Of a stretch of DNA of 7,398 nt, positions 1 through 6,382 are shown in pieces. Both the position numbers and the translations under genes were made by a program. Source of the DNA: an uncultured Lachnospiraceae bacterium. Its GTDB lineage: Bacteria; Bacillota_A; Clostridia; Lachnospirales; Lachnospiraceae. Every line of letters starts with the position of its first letter. Positions within the stretch are counted from its first letter, which is position 1. The stretch covers positions 1-7,398 of the forward strand of contig CAMWMM010000240.1 in the NCBI GenBank assembly GCA_947175285.1, in the 5' to 3' direction. Under the pieces are notes generated by a model. The model was not told where the DNA came from, searched no databases, and saw only the letters and a list, made by a program, of their open reading frames with translations.

Positions 1-79
1 TATTCCGCCATGCTATAATGTTATCCGTATCGGAAATCTGCATCTGTCTTAAATAGATGGCGTCCGCCTGCAACTGCAT
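1..79 (-). CDS. GNAT-family N-acetyltransferase, N-terminal fragment (runs off the left edge)
   Basis: Reading the minus strand from the ATG at 79-77 gives 26 open codons to the window edge. They include IYLRQM (residues 8-13) followed by SDTDNIIAWRN (16-26). This is the characteristic opening of RimJ/RimL-like GNAT acetyltransferases: a first beta strand ending in LR, then an acidic turn and an amphipathic helix ending in WRN. Such enzymes move an acetyl group from acetyl-CoA to an amine in the cytoplasm. The acetyl-CoA-binding motif lies outside the window. The start is supported by an AGAGGAGA ribosome binding site 8 bases upstream, and only 4 bases separate it from the stop of the 582-residue membrane protein gene, so it is probably co-transcribed. 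With wecE two genes upstream, N-acetylation of dTDP-Fuc4N (a WecD-like role) is an attractive inference. Other sugar-amine or protein acetylation cannot be excluded from 26 residues. Confidence 0.75.
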   Translation of the reverse strand, partial: MQLQADAIYLRQMQISDTDNIIAWRN

Positions 80-83
80 GATT

Positions 84-1832
84 TTACTCTCCTCTTTCTA
101 TCCGATAGACTTCATATCCGTCTCCTATACTCTCCAGTGCCTCTATGCTGACTGTAATGCCTTTTTCCCGATAATATGCCTGCAGCCAGTCCGTACTGCT
201 ATCCGGCGTTCCCGTCTCCATAATAAAATATACATTATCGTTAGAAAGCAGCGCTTCCTCCATTGTCACGATTCCGAATTTTCCTAATTTTTCCCGATAA
301 AGAGGGCTTTTACACATCCATCCGCCCATAATGTCATAATTAGCAAGGGAATTATCCACATCCTTAAAAATTTTCTCAGAAAATCCCACTGTGGAATAAA
401 CGTCCTCGAAATAAAAATTGTCCGTATGGTCGCTGCAATACTGCATAATCGCCGCATTATCCCGGTTCACTTCTTCTCTTCTTTCCTGCTCCGCAAACAC
501 CCTCGTCAACTGATGCGGCAGATAGCATACGCATAGCAGTCCGCACAATGCAGCAATGACCGCTGCTCTGTTTTTTTTGAAAGAGATATTTTGGCAAAGC
601 AGTCCTGCCAGTACCATCGTCTCAACAAGATATAAAGAATGCGTAATACGCTCCGGGTCACGCCCCCTTATCAAAATAAACATCCACAGGCATGTCCGCA
701 CAAAGCCAAGCAAAATCAGCTTCCACAAAACGGATATTGTCTTTTTGTCAGTTCTGTCAATACACATCGCATAAACGCTGATAAACGCAAGACACAGATA
801 GCCCAAAACAACCAGCCTGTTATACGGCGCATCCGTTTCATGCAATGTACGGTAAATATAAAATTTACAAAGCTCTGGTATATCTGAAAAATAATCGGTA
901 TCAGCCGAGGCATATGCTGCAATCCCGGCAAGCATCTCTTCGTCAATTTTCTCTGACAATCCGAAATTATAATTTGCTAGCAGTTCCTGCTCCACATCGC
1001 TTAATCCGATAGAAGCCAAAAAATCTTTATGCTCCCCGCTCGTGATAATATCCGGATGAAAGTCATATACCTGCGTTCTTTCTTCAAAAAAGACAAGAAA
1101 TTTCCGCCATTCACTGCTTCCGTATGCAGCAAAATCAATTACCCGGCTGAAAATCATTCCGACAAGTATGCATCCAAGAACAATGCCGTATTTGTAATAA
1201 TTTTCTTTTTGAAAAAATTTCTCTTCTTCCGCCCACCGAAACAGCCCTGCCAGACAGATAAACGGAAAGACAAGCAGAAGCATTTCCGTCCGAAGCTGAT
1301 AGGCTAAAACAACCAGTACCATCGACGGAATATTACAAATGACAAACTGTTTCACGGAAAGTTCTTTCGGCGTCGTCAGAAACAAAAACACTGCCGCTCC
1401 CGCAAGCATCGCACAGGTAAACGTATATTGCAGCGCTGCCATATGAGGCAGTATGATTCCCCATGTAAACACGCTTACAAGCAGCATACTCCCTGCCTTT
1501 GCAAGACGGCCCTGAGAAAGCTTCAGCAGCCGTACGCCAATCAAATACAAACTTCCCATCTGACAAATTAATAAAAACAGCCCATACCATGCAAAGGGTC
1601 TGTATAATTTGTAACACAGGCTGACAAATGCTCCCAGAATATATAAGGTCTGCATATTATGACCGTCCGGCGTACCGCTATAAACGCCCGCCATAATATT
1701 TTTCATCATGACATCATCATTTAAATCATAATAAAAATCAAAACAAATACTCAGCAAAGCAAGATTGACTGTAATAGTCAAAATCGCTATGATGCAGTTC
1801 TCATATTTCTCCCATACCCTGTGACTTTTCAT
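84..1832 (-). CDS. Polytopic membrane protein, candidate GT-C-type glycosyltransferase (582 aa)
   Basis: I do not recognise a named family with certainty. The protein has a short cytoplasmic N-terminus and a first membrane helix at about 14-31. An NDD motif follows (N38, D39, D40) in a predicted outer loop that also contains SGTPDGHN (52-59). About ten more helices span roughly 63-232 and 340-440. A large soluble loop (about 233-338) contains EWRKF and YRTLHETDAP, and a soluble C-terminal domain covers about 441-582. Acidic pairs in the first outer loop, many helices and an external C-terminal domain are the known layout of GT-C enzymes, which use polyprenyl-phosphate sugars as donors outside the membrane; that assignment here is inference. 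RGRDPERITH (389-398) sits just before a late helix. The ATG at 1832 lies 23 bases after the wecE stop. The AAGGAAAGG site (1851-1843) is 10 bases upstream of it, and an ATG-TAG pair (1841-1836) lies between. Alternatives are a glycan polymerase or an O-antigen-type glucosyl/acyl transferase. Confidence 0.85.
   Translation of the reverse strand: MKSHRVWEKYENCIIAILTITVNLALLSICFDFYYDLNDDVMMKNIMAGVYSGTPDGHNMQTLYILGAFVSLCYKLYRPFAWYGLFLLICQMGSLYLIGVRLLKLSQGRLAKAGSMLLVSVFTWGIILPHMAALQYTFTCAMLAGAAVFLFLTTPKELSVKQFVICNIPSMVLVVLAYQLRTEMLLLVFPFICLAGLFRWAEEEKFFQKENYYKYGIVLGCILVGMIFSRVIDFAAYGSSEWRKFLVFFEERTQVYDFHPDIITSGEHKDFLASIGLSDVEQELLANYNFGLSEKIDEEMLAGIAAYASADTDYFSDIPELCKFYIYRTLHETDAPYNRLVVLGYLCLAFISVYAMCIDRTDKKTISVLWKLILLGFVRTCLWMFILIRGRDPERITHSLYLVETMVLAGLLCQNISFKKNRAAVIAALCGLLCVCYLPHQLTRVFAEQERREEVNRDNAAIMQYCSDHTDNFYFEDVYSTVGFSEKIFKDVDNSLANYDIMGGWMCKSPLYREKLGKFGIVTMEEALLSNDNVYFIMETGTPDSSTDWLQAYYREKGITVSIEALESIGDGYEVYRIERGE
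88..95 (-). promoter_or_regulatory. Ribosome binding site for the GNAT fragment
   Basis: The minus strand reads AGAGGAGA here, 8 bases before the ATG at 79-77. It is one of the best Shine-Dalgarno matches in the window. It lies inside the last codons of the upstream gene (stop TAA at 86-84), which fits a tightly packed operon and is the main support for a real gene starting at 79. Confidence 0.7.
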
Positions 1833-1842
1833 GAACTACATA

Positions 1843-1851
1843 CCTTTCCTT
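1843..1851 (-). promoter_or_regulatory. Ribosome binding site before the 582-residue membrane protein, with a start-stop pair
   Basis: The minus strand reads AAGGAAAGG, then TATGTAGTTC, then the ATG at 1832-1830. The purine-rich stretch is a good anti-16S match, but the spacing to the gene's ATG is long (10 bases). An ATG immediately followed by TAG (1841-1836) lies 5 bases after the AAGGA core. Initiation may be shared between the two ATGs, or the first may be inert. Confidence 0.5.
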
Positions 1852-1855
1852 GCCG

Positions 1856-2989
1856 CTATGCCGACTGGTAAAATGCCTTAACCTGTTCCGTAATATATTC
1901 CACTTCATCTGCCGTCAGTTTATAGAACATCGGCAGGCGGAGAAGTCTCTCGCTTTCTTTCGTCGTATACTTGTCCTCCCCGTGGAATCTGCCGAATTTT
2001 AACCCCGCCGGAGCAGAATGCAGCGGAACATAATGAGAAGCCGGCAATATCTCTTTTTCTTTTAAGAAAGCATCCAGACGGGTTCTCTCTTCCAAATCTT
2101 TTGTCTTAATATAAAACATATGCGCATTGTGGCTGCAATGCTCCGGAATATAAGGCAGTTCAATCCGACCGTCTTCCGCAAGCGGCGTAAGCAGTTCTTT
2201 ATATTGATTCCATCTGTCCATTCTTGCCTGTGTAATTTCCTCCGCCAGCTCTAACTGCGCATACAAATAAGCGGCATTCATATCGCTCGGCAGATAGGAA
2301 GAACCGTAATTCTGCCAACGGTATTTATCCACTTGTCCCCGATAATACTTACTCCTGTCCGTTCCCTTTTCCCGGAGAATTTCCGCATCTTCAATGTACT
2401 TTTCGTCACGGATTAATATCGCTCCGCCTTCACCCATACTGAAATTCTTCGTCTCATGAAAACTGAAGCACCCAAACTCTCCGAATGTGCCAAGCGCTTT
2501 TCCTTTGTAGGACGCCATAATTCCCTGTGCCGCATCCTCTACGACCATCAGATGATGTCTGTCTGCGATTTCCATAATCGTATCCATCTCGCACCCTACG
2601 CCCGCATAATGAACCGGTGCAATCACTTTCGTCCGCTCCGTAATGGCATCCTCAATCAGCGTTTCGTCTATATTCATCGTATCCGGTCTGATATCCACAA
2701 ACACTGCCGTAGCGCCCCGCAGGACAAAAGCATCCGCCGTAGAAACAAATGTATAGGACGGCAGAATTACTTCATCCCCCTCTTTTACGTCTGCCAAAAG
2801 AGCGGCTAACTCTGTCGCATGGGTACAGGACGTGGTAAGCAGGCAGGCTGCCGTTCCGGTCTTCTCTTCAATCCACTTGTTACATTTTTTCGTAAAGCCG
2901 CCGTCACCGCATATTTTCTGATTATCGACTGCCTCTTTGATATAATCCATCTCTTTCCCCGTAAAGGGCGGTACATTGAAATTTATCAT
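1856..2989 (-). CDS. wecE: dTDP-4-amino-4,6-dideoxygalactose transaminase (WecE/RffA type)
   Basis: This PLP-dependent sugar aminotransferase of the DegT/DnrJ/EryC1/StrS family is expected to convert dTDP-4-dehydro-6-deoxy-D-glucose plus glutamate into dTDP-4-amino-4,6-dideoxy-D-galactose (dTDP-Fuc4N) in the cytoplasm. At 377 residues it has the usual family length. From memory, long blocks match E. coli WecE almost residue for residue: CGDGGFT (27-33), EVILPSYTFVSTA (73-85), RPDTMNIDETLIE (101-113), PVHYAG (125-130), CEMDTIM (133-139), RGQVDKY and YTTKESERLLRLP. The likely PLP-binding lysine is K181 in SFHETKN, and D152 in VVEDAAQ would contact the pyridine nitrogen. The ATG at 2989 is preceded by AGAGGA (2999-2994), 4 bases away. 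The gene follows a 79-base gap with a possible promoter and leads into the 582-residue membrane protein. In enterobacteria this enzyme serves common antigen; a Gram-positive host would use the sugar in another surface glycan. Confidence 0.93.
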   Translation of the reverse strand: MINFNVPPFTGKEMDYIKEAVDNQKICGDGGFTKKCNKWIEEKTGTAACLLTTSCTHATELAALLADVKEGDEVILPSYTFVSTADAFVLRGATAVFVDIRPDTMNIDETLIEDAITERTKVIAPVHYAGVGCEMDTIMEIADRHHLMVVEDAAQGIMASYKGKALGTFGEFGCFSFHETKNFSMGEGGAILIRDEKYIEDAEILREKGTDRSKYYRGQVDKYRWQNYGSSYLPSDMNAAYLYAQLELAEEITQARMDRWNQYKELLTPLAEDGRIELPYIPEHCSHNAHMFYIKTKDLEERTRLDAFLKEKEILPASHYVPLHSAPAGLKFGRFHGEDKYTTKESERLLRLPMFYKLTADEVEYITEQVKAFYQSA

Positions 2990-2993
2990 GGAA

Positions 2994-2999
2994 TCCTCT
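2994..2999 (-). promoter_or_regulatory. Ribosome binding site for wecE
   Basis: The minus strand reads AGAGGA, 4 bases before the ATG at 2989-2987. It supports this start, which also aligns with the N-terminus MI-FN-PP typical of WecE proteins. Confidence 0.65.
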
Positions 3000-3031
3000 T
3001 TTCTCTCTATAAATTACTCATTTTCCATGTC

Positions 3032-3061
3032 ATTTTATCACATAATACTACCGTATTGCAA
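3032..3061 (-). promoter_or_regulatory. Candidate extended -10 promoter upstream of wecE
   Basis: In the only sizeable non-coding gap of the window (2990-3068), the minus strand has TTGCAA (3061-3056) as a -35 candidate, an 18-base spacer, then TGATAAAAT (3040-3032). The latter is an extended -10 (TG-n) with five of six matches to TATAAT. A start near 3025 would give a leader of about 35 bases before the wecE ATG. The -35 is only a partial match. A 5-bp inverted repeat (AATAC-ggta-GTATT, 3057-3044) lies in the spacer. No terminator-like hairpin with a T run is visible in the gap, so read-through from the upstream genes is also likely. This is a hand-read consensus match only. Confidence 0.4.
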
Positions 3062-3068
3062 CGACACA

Positions 3069-4877
3069 CTATTCATAAACGGAATAGCCCGGATTACAAA
3101 ATGTTTCCTTGTAATCATAATTGTCCAGAAACCGTATTATAGCCTGCATTTTCTCATCCCCGTCATAAACACTTGGTCCAAAACAAGCAAAATCTTCATA
3201 TTGCAGGGCATCTTCTTCACCTTTATAAGCAGCAACATAATTAGCAACAATAACTACCGGTCTTGTTTTCTCCATATTTTCCTCTACCAGTTCCATATCT
3301 GCCTCAAACCGCTCCATCCTATAAGAATCCAAATCCGGCCAGCAGGTAGAGATTGCAGACGGCATATCCAAAAAATAGCTGATCCCCGGAATCTCCCCAT
3401 ATAAAATGACCTCCCTGCCTGCAAGCTGATTCTCTTTCGCATACTGCACCAGTTCCGAAAAGTTTGCCGCATTAAAACTTGATGTATAAATTCCCTCCAC
3501 TTTCGGTATTCCTGTTATCCGTGTGTCTCTTTTCTCTCCCCAAACACCGTCCGAAAAAACAAACTGCGCATGAAATCCGAAACTTTGCACAAACACCATT
3601 AACCCGAATATGGAAAGCAAACACTTCCACGGGAAGTGAATCTCTTTCCCCTTTGTTCTGATAAACCATCCGTAACATACCCACAACGTATAAGGTGCAG
3701 CAAGAAACAGATTGTTAAACGCCGTATAAAGGGCGTTATTGCTGCCTAAAGGGGTAACAAATATCTGAATTAAAACGATAAGCGCCAAAATCTTATCCTC
3801 TACCCTATACTTCCTGTTTATAAGCAAAAATACGGCACACGGAATCGATATTAATACAAACAAATCCGCCCACTGAGCAATACTTCCATAATAAAAATAT
3901 TCAAAATCGAACATGCACCGTCCCCAGTAAAAACGAATCAGGACACAGTACACCAGAATGCACAGAAGCTGATAGATGCGCATTCCTTTTTGCGGAAGCA
4001 GCTTTTTTTTGATAACATACACCAGATACAAAAAAACCATACAGATTCCCGCAAAGGAAAGCCAGTATATTCCTTCTTTATAATCATCAAACATTGTGCT
4101 TACCATTCTGGCCGGTTTATAACTCGTTGCATTATCCGTCATGGCAAACAAATCCTGCACCATTTCAATATAAGCATTCGTGCCGTATTTTTTACAAATA
4201 CAAAAAAACGGTACGCCGAAACCAATCACATATCCAAGCAGGCAGATACCGGTATCCTTTAGAGTCCGCACAAATTTTTCTTTTTTCATCCATGCAGCAT
4301 ACCACAGCGCCAGAATAAAGGAAGCCTGCACAACATTGGGCATACGCACCGTTATATTCGCTCCCAAAACGATGCCCGCACAAAATAAATAAAGAAACCG
4401 TGTCCGCACATTTCCCTGTTCCGTGCAAATCCCCCGGTAAAACAACAAAATACCTACTCCCATAAATGAATAAGTCAGGTAATGATATAACACGGTTGTC
4501 GGCGCCCAGCACAGACTAAGTGCAAGCATTTCTCCGGCAAAAACAATCCACGCAGGCATTCTTTTACGCAGAACAAAATAAAAAAGAAGCGCCGTAAACG
4601 AAACTATCAGTCCTGTATAAAAATACATCCCAATAAGCGTATTCCCTTTTGGGAGCTGCATAAGTAACCAACCTACGGCATTAGCCAGATATGTTGCCAC
4701 CATCCAGGTTCCCTTTGCAGACGGAAAATACTGAAAATTAGCAAGGCTGTAAGAAGTATCTGACACGTCCAGTCCCTGATTGATTTTTGACAAAGGATAA
4801 AAAACAAGAACAATGATAAACAGCCCGTCCTCTATGTAATTGCGGTATTTTCGGTATAATTGTCCTATTTTTTCCAT
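3069..4877 (-). CDS. Polytopic membrane protein, candidate GT-C-type glycosyltransferase (602 aa)
   Basis: I cannot assign a named family. A first helix at about 15-32 is followed by GLDVSDTSYSLANF (35-48), with D37 and D40 in a predicted outer loop. About thirteen further hydrophobic segments run from about 60 to 435, with cytoplasmic-type basic loops such as KKK at 290-292. A soluble C-terminal domain (about 436-602) contains LYGEIPGISYFLDMP (492-506), WPDLDSY (513-519) and a terminal PGYSVY. This layout suits a membrane glycosyltransferase that uses a polyprenyl-phosphate sugar donor on the outer face, which is inference. The ATG at 4877 overlaps the end of the acyltransferase gene by 13 bases. 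GGGAG (3 bases away) and AAGGA (10 bases away) are both possible ribosome binding sites inside the upstream gene, so translational coupling is likely. The gene ends 79 bases before wecE. A polysaccharide polymerase or uncharacterised surface-glycan modifier is an alternative. Confidence 0.85.
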   Translation of the reverse strand: MEKIGQLYRKYRNYIEDGLFIIVLVFYPLSKINQGLDVSDTSYSLANFQYFPSAKGTWMVATYLANAVGWLLMQLPKGNTLIGMYFYTGLIVSFTALLFYFVLRKRMPAWIVFAGEMLALSLCWAPTTVLYHYLTYSFMGVGILLFYRGICTEQGNVRTRFLYLFCAGIVLGANITVRMPNVVQASFILALWYAAWMKKEKFVRTLKDTGICLLGYVIGFGVPFFCICKKYGTNAYIEMVQDLFAMTDNATSYKPARMVSTMFDDYKEGIYWLSFAGICMVFLYLVYVIKKKLLPQKGMRIYQLLCILVYCVLIRFYWGRCMFDFEYFYYGSIAQWADLFVLISIPCAVFLLINRKYRVEDKILALIVLIQIFVTPLGSNNALYTAFNNLFLAAPYTLWVCYGWFIRTKGKEIHFPWKCLLSIFGLMVFVQSFGFHAQFVFSDGVWGEKRDTRITGIPKVEGIYTSSFNAANFSELVQYAKENQLAGREVILYGEIPGISYFLDMPSAISTCWPDLDSYRMERFEADMELVEENMEKTRPVVIVANYVAAYKGEEDALQYEDFACFGPSVYDGDEKMQAIIRFLDNYDYKETFCNPGYSVYE

Positions 4878-5920
4878 TTTCTCCCAATCCTTTCAAACAA
4901 ATATGCTCTCACAAAATCAATTAATGTTCCTACTGCATAGACTGCACAGATGCACACTGCCATATGCGGCAGAAACAGCCATGTTCCCCGTATTTTATCT
5001 ATCTGCATCCATCCCGGCCATTCATACCGGACAAGAATATGTTCATGCAAAAGATATACACCAAATGTATAAGGAGAAAGACGTCTGATAAGTTCCGTGA
5101 TTCTGCCCTCTTTTACGCGCATGTTTTTAAATGCCATAAAAAGCCCGACAGATGCTGCCAGACAAAACAAATGATTATAAGTATAGGGCATATCAGCATA
5201 ATACGCAAACGTATCCACCTTATCCGCAAGCACTCCTGCTATGGCGGAAACGACAAAGATGCATATGCACATGCACACATACAATATTATTCCATGCCCT
5301 TTCTGCTCCAGCCACCGGTTTCCGTACAACCGCAGATATGCCGCAACTAAAAACAGACATAAAAACCATCCATAGTGATATCCATAAGCATCTGTTACAA
5401 GGGAAAATGGAAATACGGATTTTCCGACAGAAAAGAAAAGCAGCAGAATAATTATGATTTTCTGCAAAGTCTTTTTTTCCATTTTTTTCACACCCTGCGC
5501 CAATACGGGTGCCAACAAGTAGAAAAACAGATATGCCGTTGCAAACCAGTAATGCTCCGTTTCAATCGGCAGAATAAAACCTATCCAGTCATATACATCC
5601 AGTTCATCCGGGGAAATCATACCGGCACAGAGCATCGCTGCCGGAATAAGCAGGGAATAAAAAAGAACCTGACAAAGCAGGGACACAATACGCCCCGGTT
5701 TCCATTCAGATTCCACCAGAAAATACCCGCTTAATAAGACATAACAGTTTACTGCTGCAATACAAAAAGCCTCTGCAAGCCAAGCCGCGTAATTTACAAC
5801 CTCGCGGCTCTCCGTGTAAGGCATGGCAATATTCCCTTTCACAAGATAATGAAGGGCTATAATCATAAGCATTGCCACAATACGCAGCAATTCAAAATTT
5901 GCCTGTCTTTTTGCCGCCAT
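4865..5920 (-). CDS. Acyltransferase-3 family membrane O-acyltransferase (WecH/OatA-like, no SGNH domain)
   Basis: This integral membrane protein of the acyltransferase-3 family probably moves acetyl groups onto a sugar of a surface glycan or its lipid-linked precursor. The N-terminus reads ANFELLRIVAMLMIIALHY (7-25), with R13 and H24 forming the R-x10-H pattern of the family. Other family hallmarks are VNCYVLLSGYFLV (57-69), HYWFATAYLFFYLLAPVL (123-140) and LSPYTFGVYLLHEH (281-294). About ten membrane helices fill the 351 residues, the usual length for a stand-alone enzyme such as WecH; there is no C-terminal SGNH esterase-like domain. The ATG at 5920 is preceded by GGGGAG a few bases upstream. 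It begins 32 bases after the GtrA gene and overlaps the next gene by 13 bases. The acceptor sugar and acyl group cannot be told from sequence; succinyl transfer is a less likely option. Confidence 0.92.
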   Translation of the reverse strand: MAAKRQANFELLRIVAMLMIIALHYLVKGNIAMPYTESREVVNYAAWLAEAFCIAAVNCYVLLSGYFLVESEWKPGRIVSLLCQVLFYSLLIPAAMLCAGMISPDELDVYDWIGFILPIETEHYWFATAYLFFYLLAPVLAQGVKKMEKKTLQKIIIILLLFFSVGKSVFPFSLVTDAYGYHYGWFLCLFLVAAYLRLYGNRWLEQKGHGIILYVCMCICIFVVSAIAGVLADKVDTFAYYADMPYTYNHLFCLAASVGLFMAFKNMRVKEGRITELIRRLSPYTFGVYLLHEHILVRYEWPGWMQIDKIRGTWLFLPHMAVCICAVYAVGTLIDFVRAYLFERIGRKWKK

Positions 5921-5952
5921 ATACTCTCCCCATTCTTTCTCAGCCTGCGATA

Positions 5953-6378
5953 TTACTTCTCTTTAAAAATCCAAAGCTTGCTCAAAAAATAATTTGTCAC
6001 AATCACAACAAACTGTCCTATCAATTTCGCAATGTATTGATTCATACCCGCCATATCTACCATGAGGTACATGAGCGCAACTTCCAACACCTCCGTTGCA
6101 ATCCTTGCGCCGATAAAGGATACAAATTCCTTGGCAAGACTTGACGCGCTCATATTCTTACTTTTAAATACAAATGTATGATTTGTCCAATAAGCAAAAA
6201 TTACCGTCAATACCCATGAAAATACCGTTGCTACCAAGTGATTCATATGCAGCATTGACACAAAAACATAATACAGTACATAGTTCAGCACAAAGGCAAG
6301 AAACCCGAAAATAAGATAATTAAGTCCTTCTTCATGCTTTTTATATAATCCCCAGCAATAATCCCACAATTTTTTCAT
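5953..6378 (-). CDS. GtrA-family membrane protein (putative polyprenyl-phosphate-sugar flippase)
   Basis: This 141-residue protein has the four-helix GtrA layout, with helices at about 19-41, 46-64, 85-107 and 115-136. Conserved-looking positions include FGFLAFVLNY (24-33), FAYWTNHTFVF (61-71) and the C-terminal NYFLSKLWIF (129-138), which is the typical ending of the family. GtrA proteins are thought to flip undecaprenyl-phosphate-linked monosaccharides across the cytoplasmic membrane, working with a GtrB transferase that makes the lipid-sugar and a dedicated GT-C enzyme that uses it. No GtrB is visible here. The gene starts 4 bases after the ABC exporter stop, with an AAAGG site (6390-6386) 7 bases before the ATG inside that gene's end. 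The two large membrane proteins downstream are natural candidates for the transferase partner, though this is inferred from position only. Confidence 0.92.
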   Translation of the reverse strand: MKKLWDYCWGLYKKHEEGLNYLIFGFLAFVLNYVLYYVFVSMLHMNHLVATVFSWVLTVIFAYWTNHTFVFKSKNMSASSLAKEFVSFIGARIATEVLEVALMYLMVDMAGMNQYIAKLIGQFVVIVTNYFLSKLWIFKEK

Positions 6379-6382
6379 AATT

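Noticed and set aside
716..1617. Other minus-strand open frames inside the 582-residue protein gene
   Set aside because: They are alternate-frame readings of a long coherent membrane protein and show no family features of their own.
2990..3068. Transcription terminator between the 602-residue protein gene and wecE
   Set aside because: No GC-rich hairpin followed by a T run is visible on the minus strand; the only inverted repeat is 5 bp and AT-rich.
2456..3404. Plus-strand open frames antisense to wecE and the 602-residue protein gene
   Set aside because: They lie opposite well-supported genes, have no convincing ribosome binding sites or recognisable motifs, and their composition is what antisense frames of these genes would give.
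5472..5488. Two close A7 runs (coding strand) in the acyltransferase gene
   Set aside because: They encode the KKMEKK inner-loop lysines, are shorter than the A8 runs, and are ordinary for an AT-rich genome.
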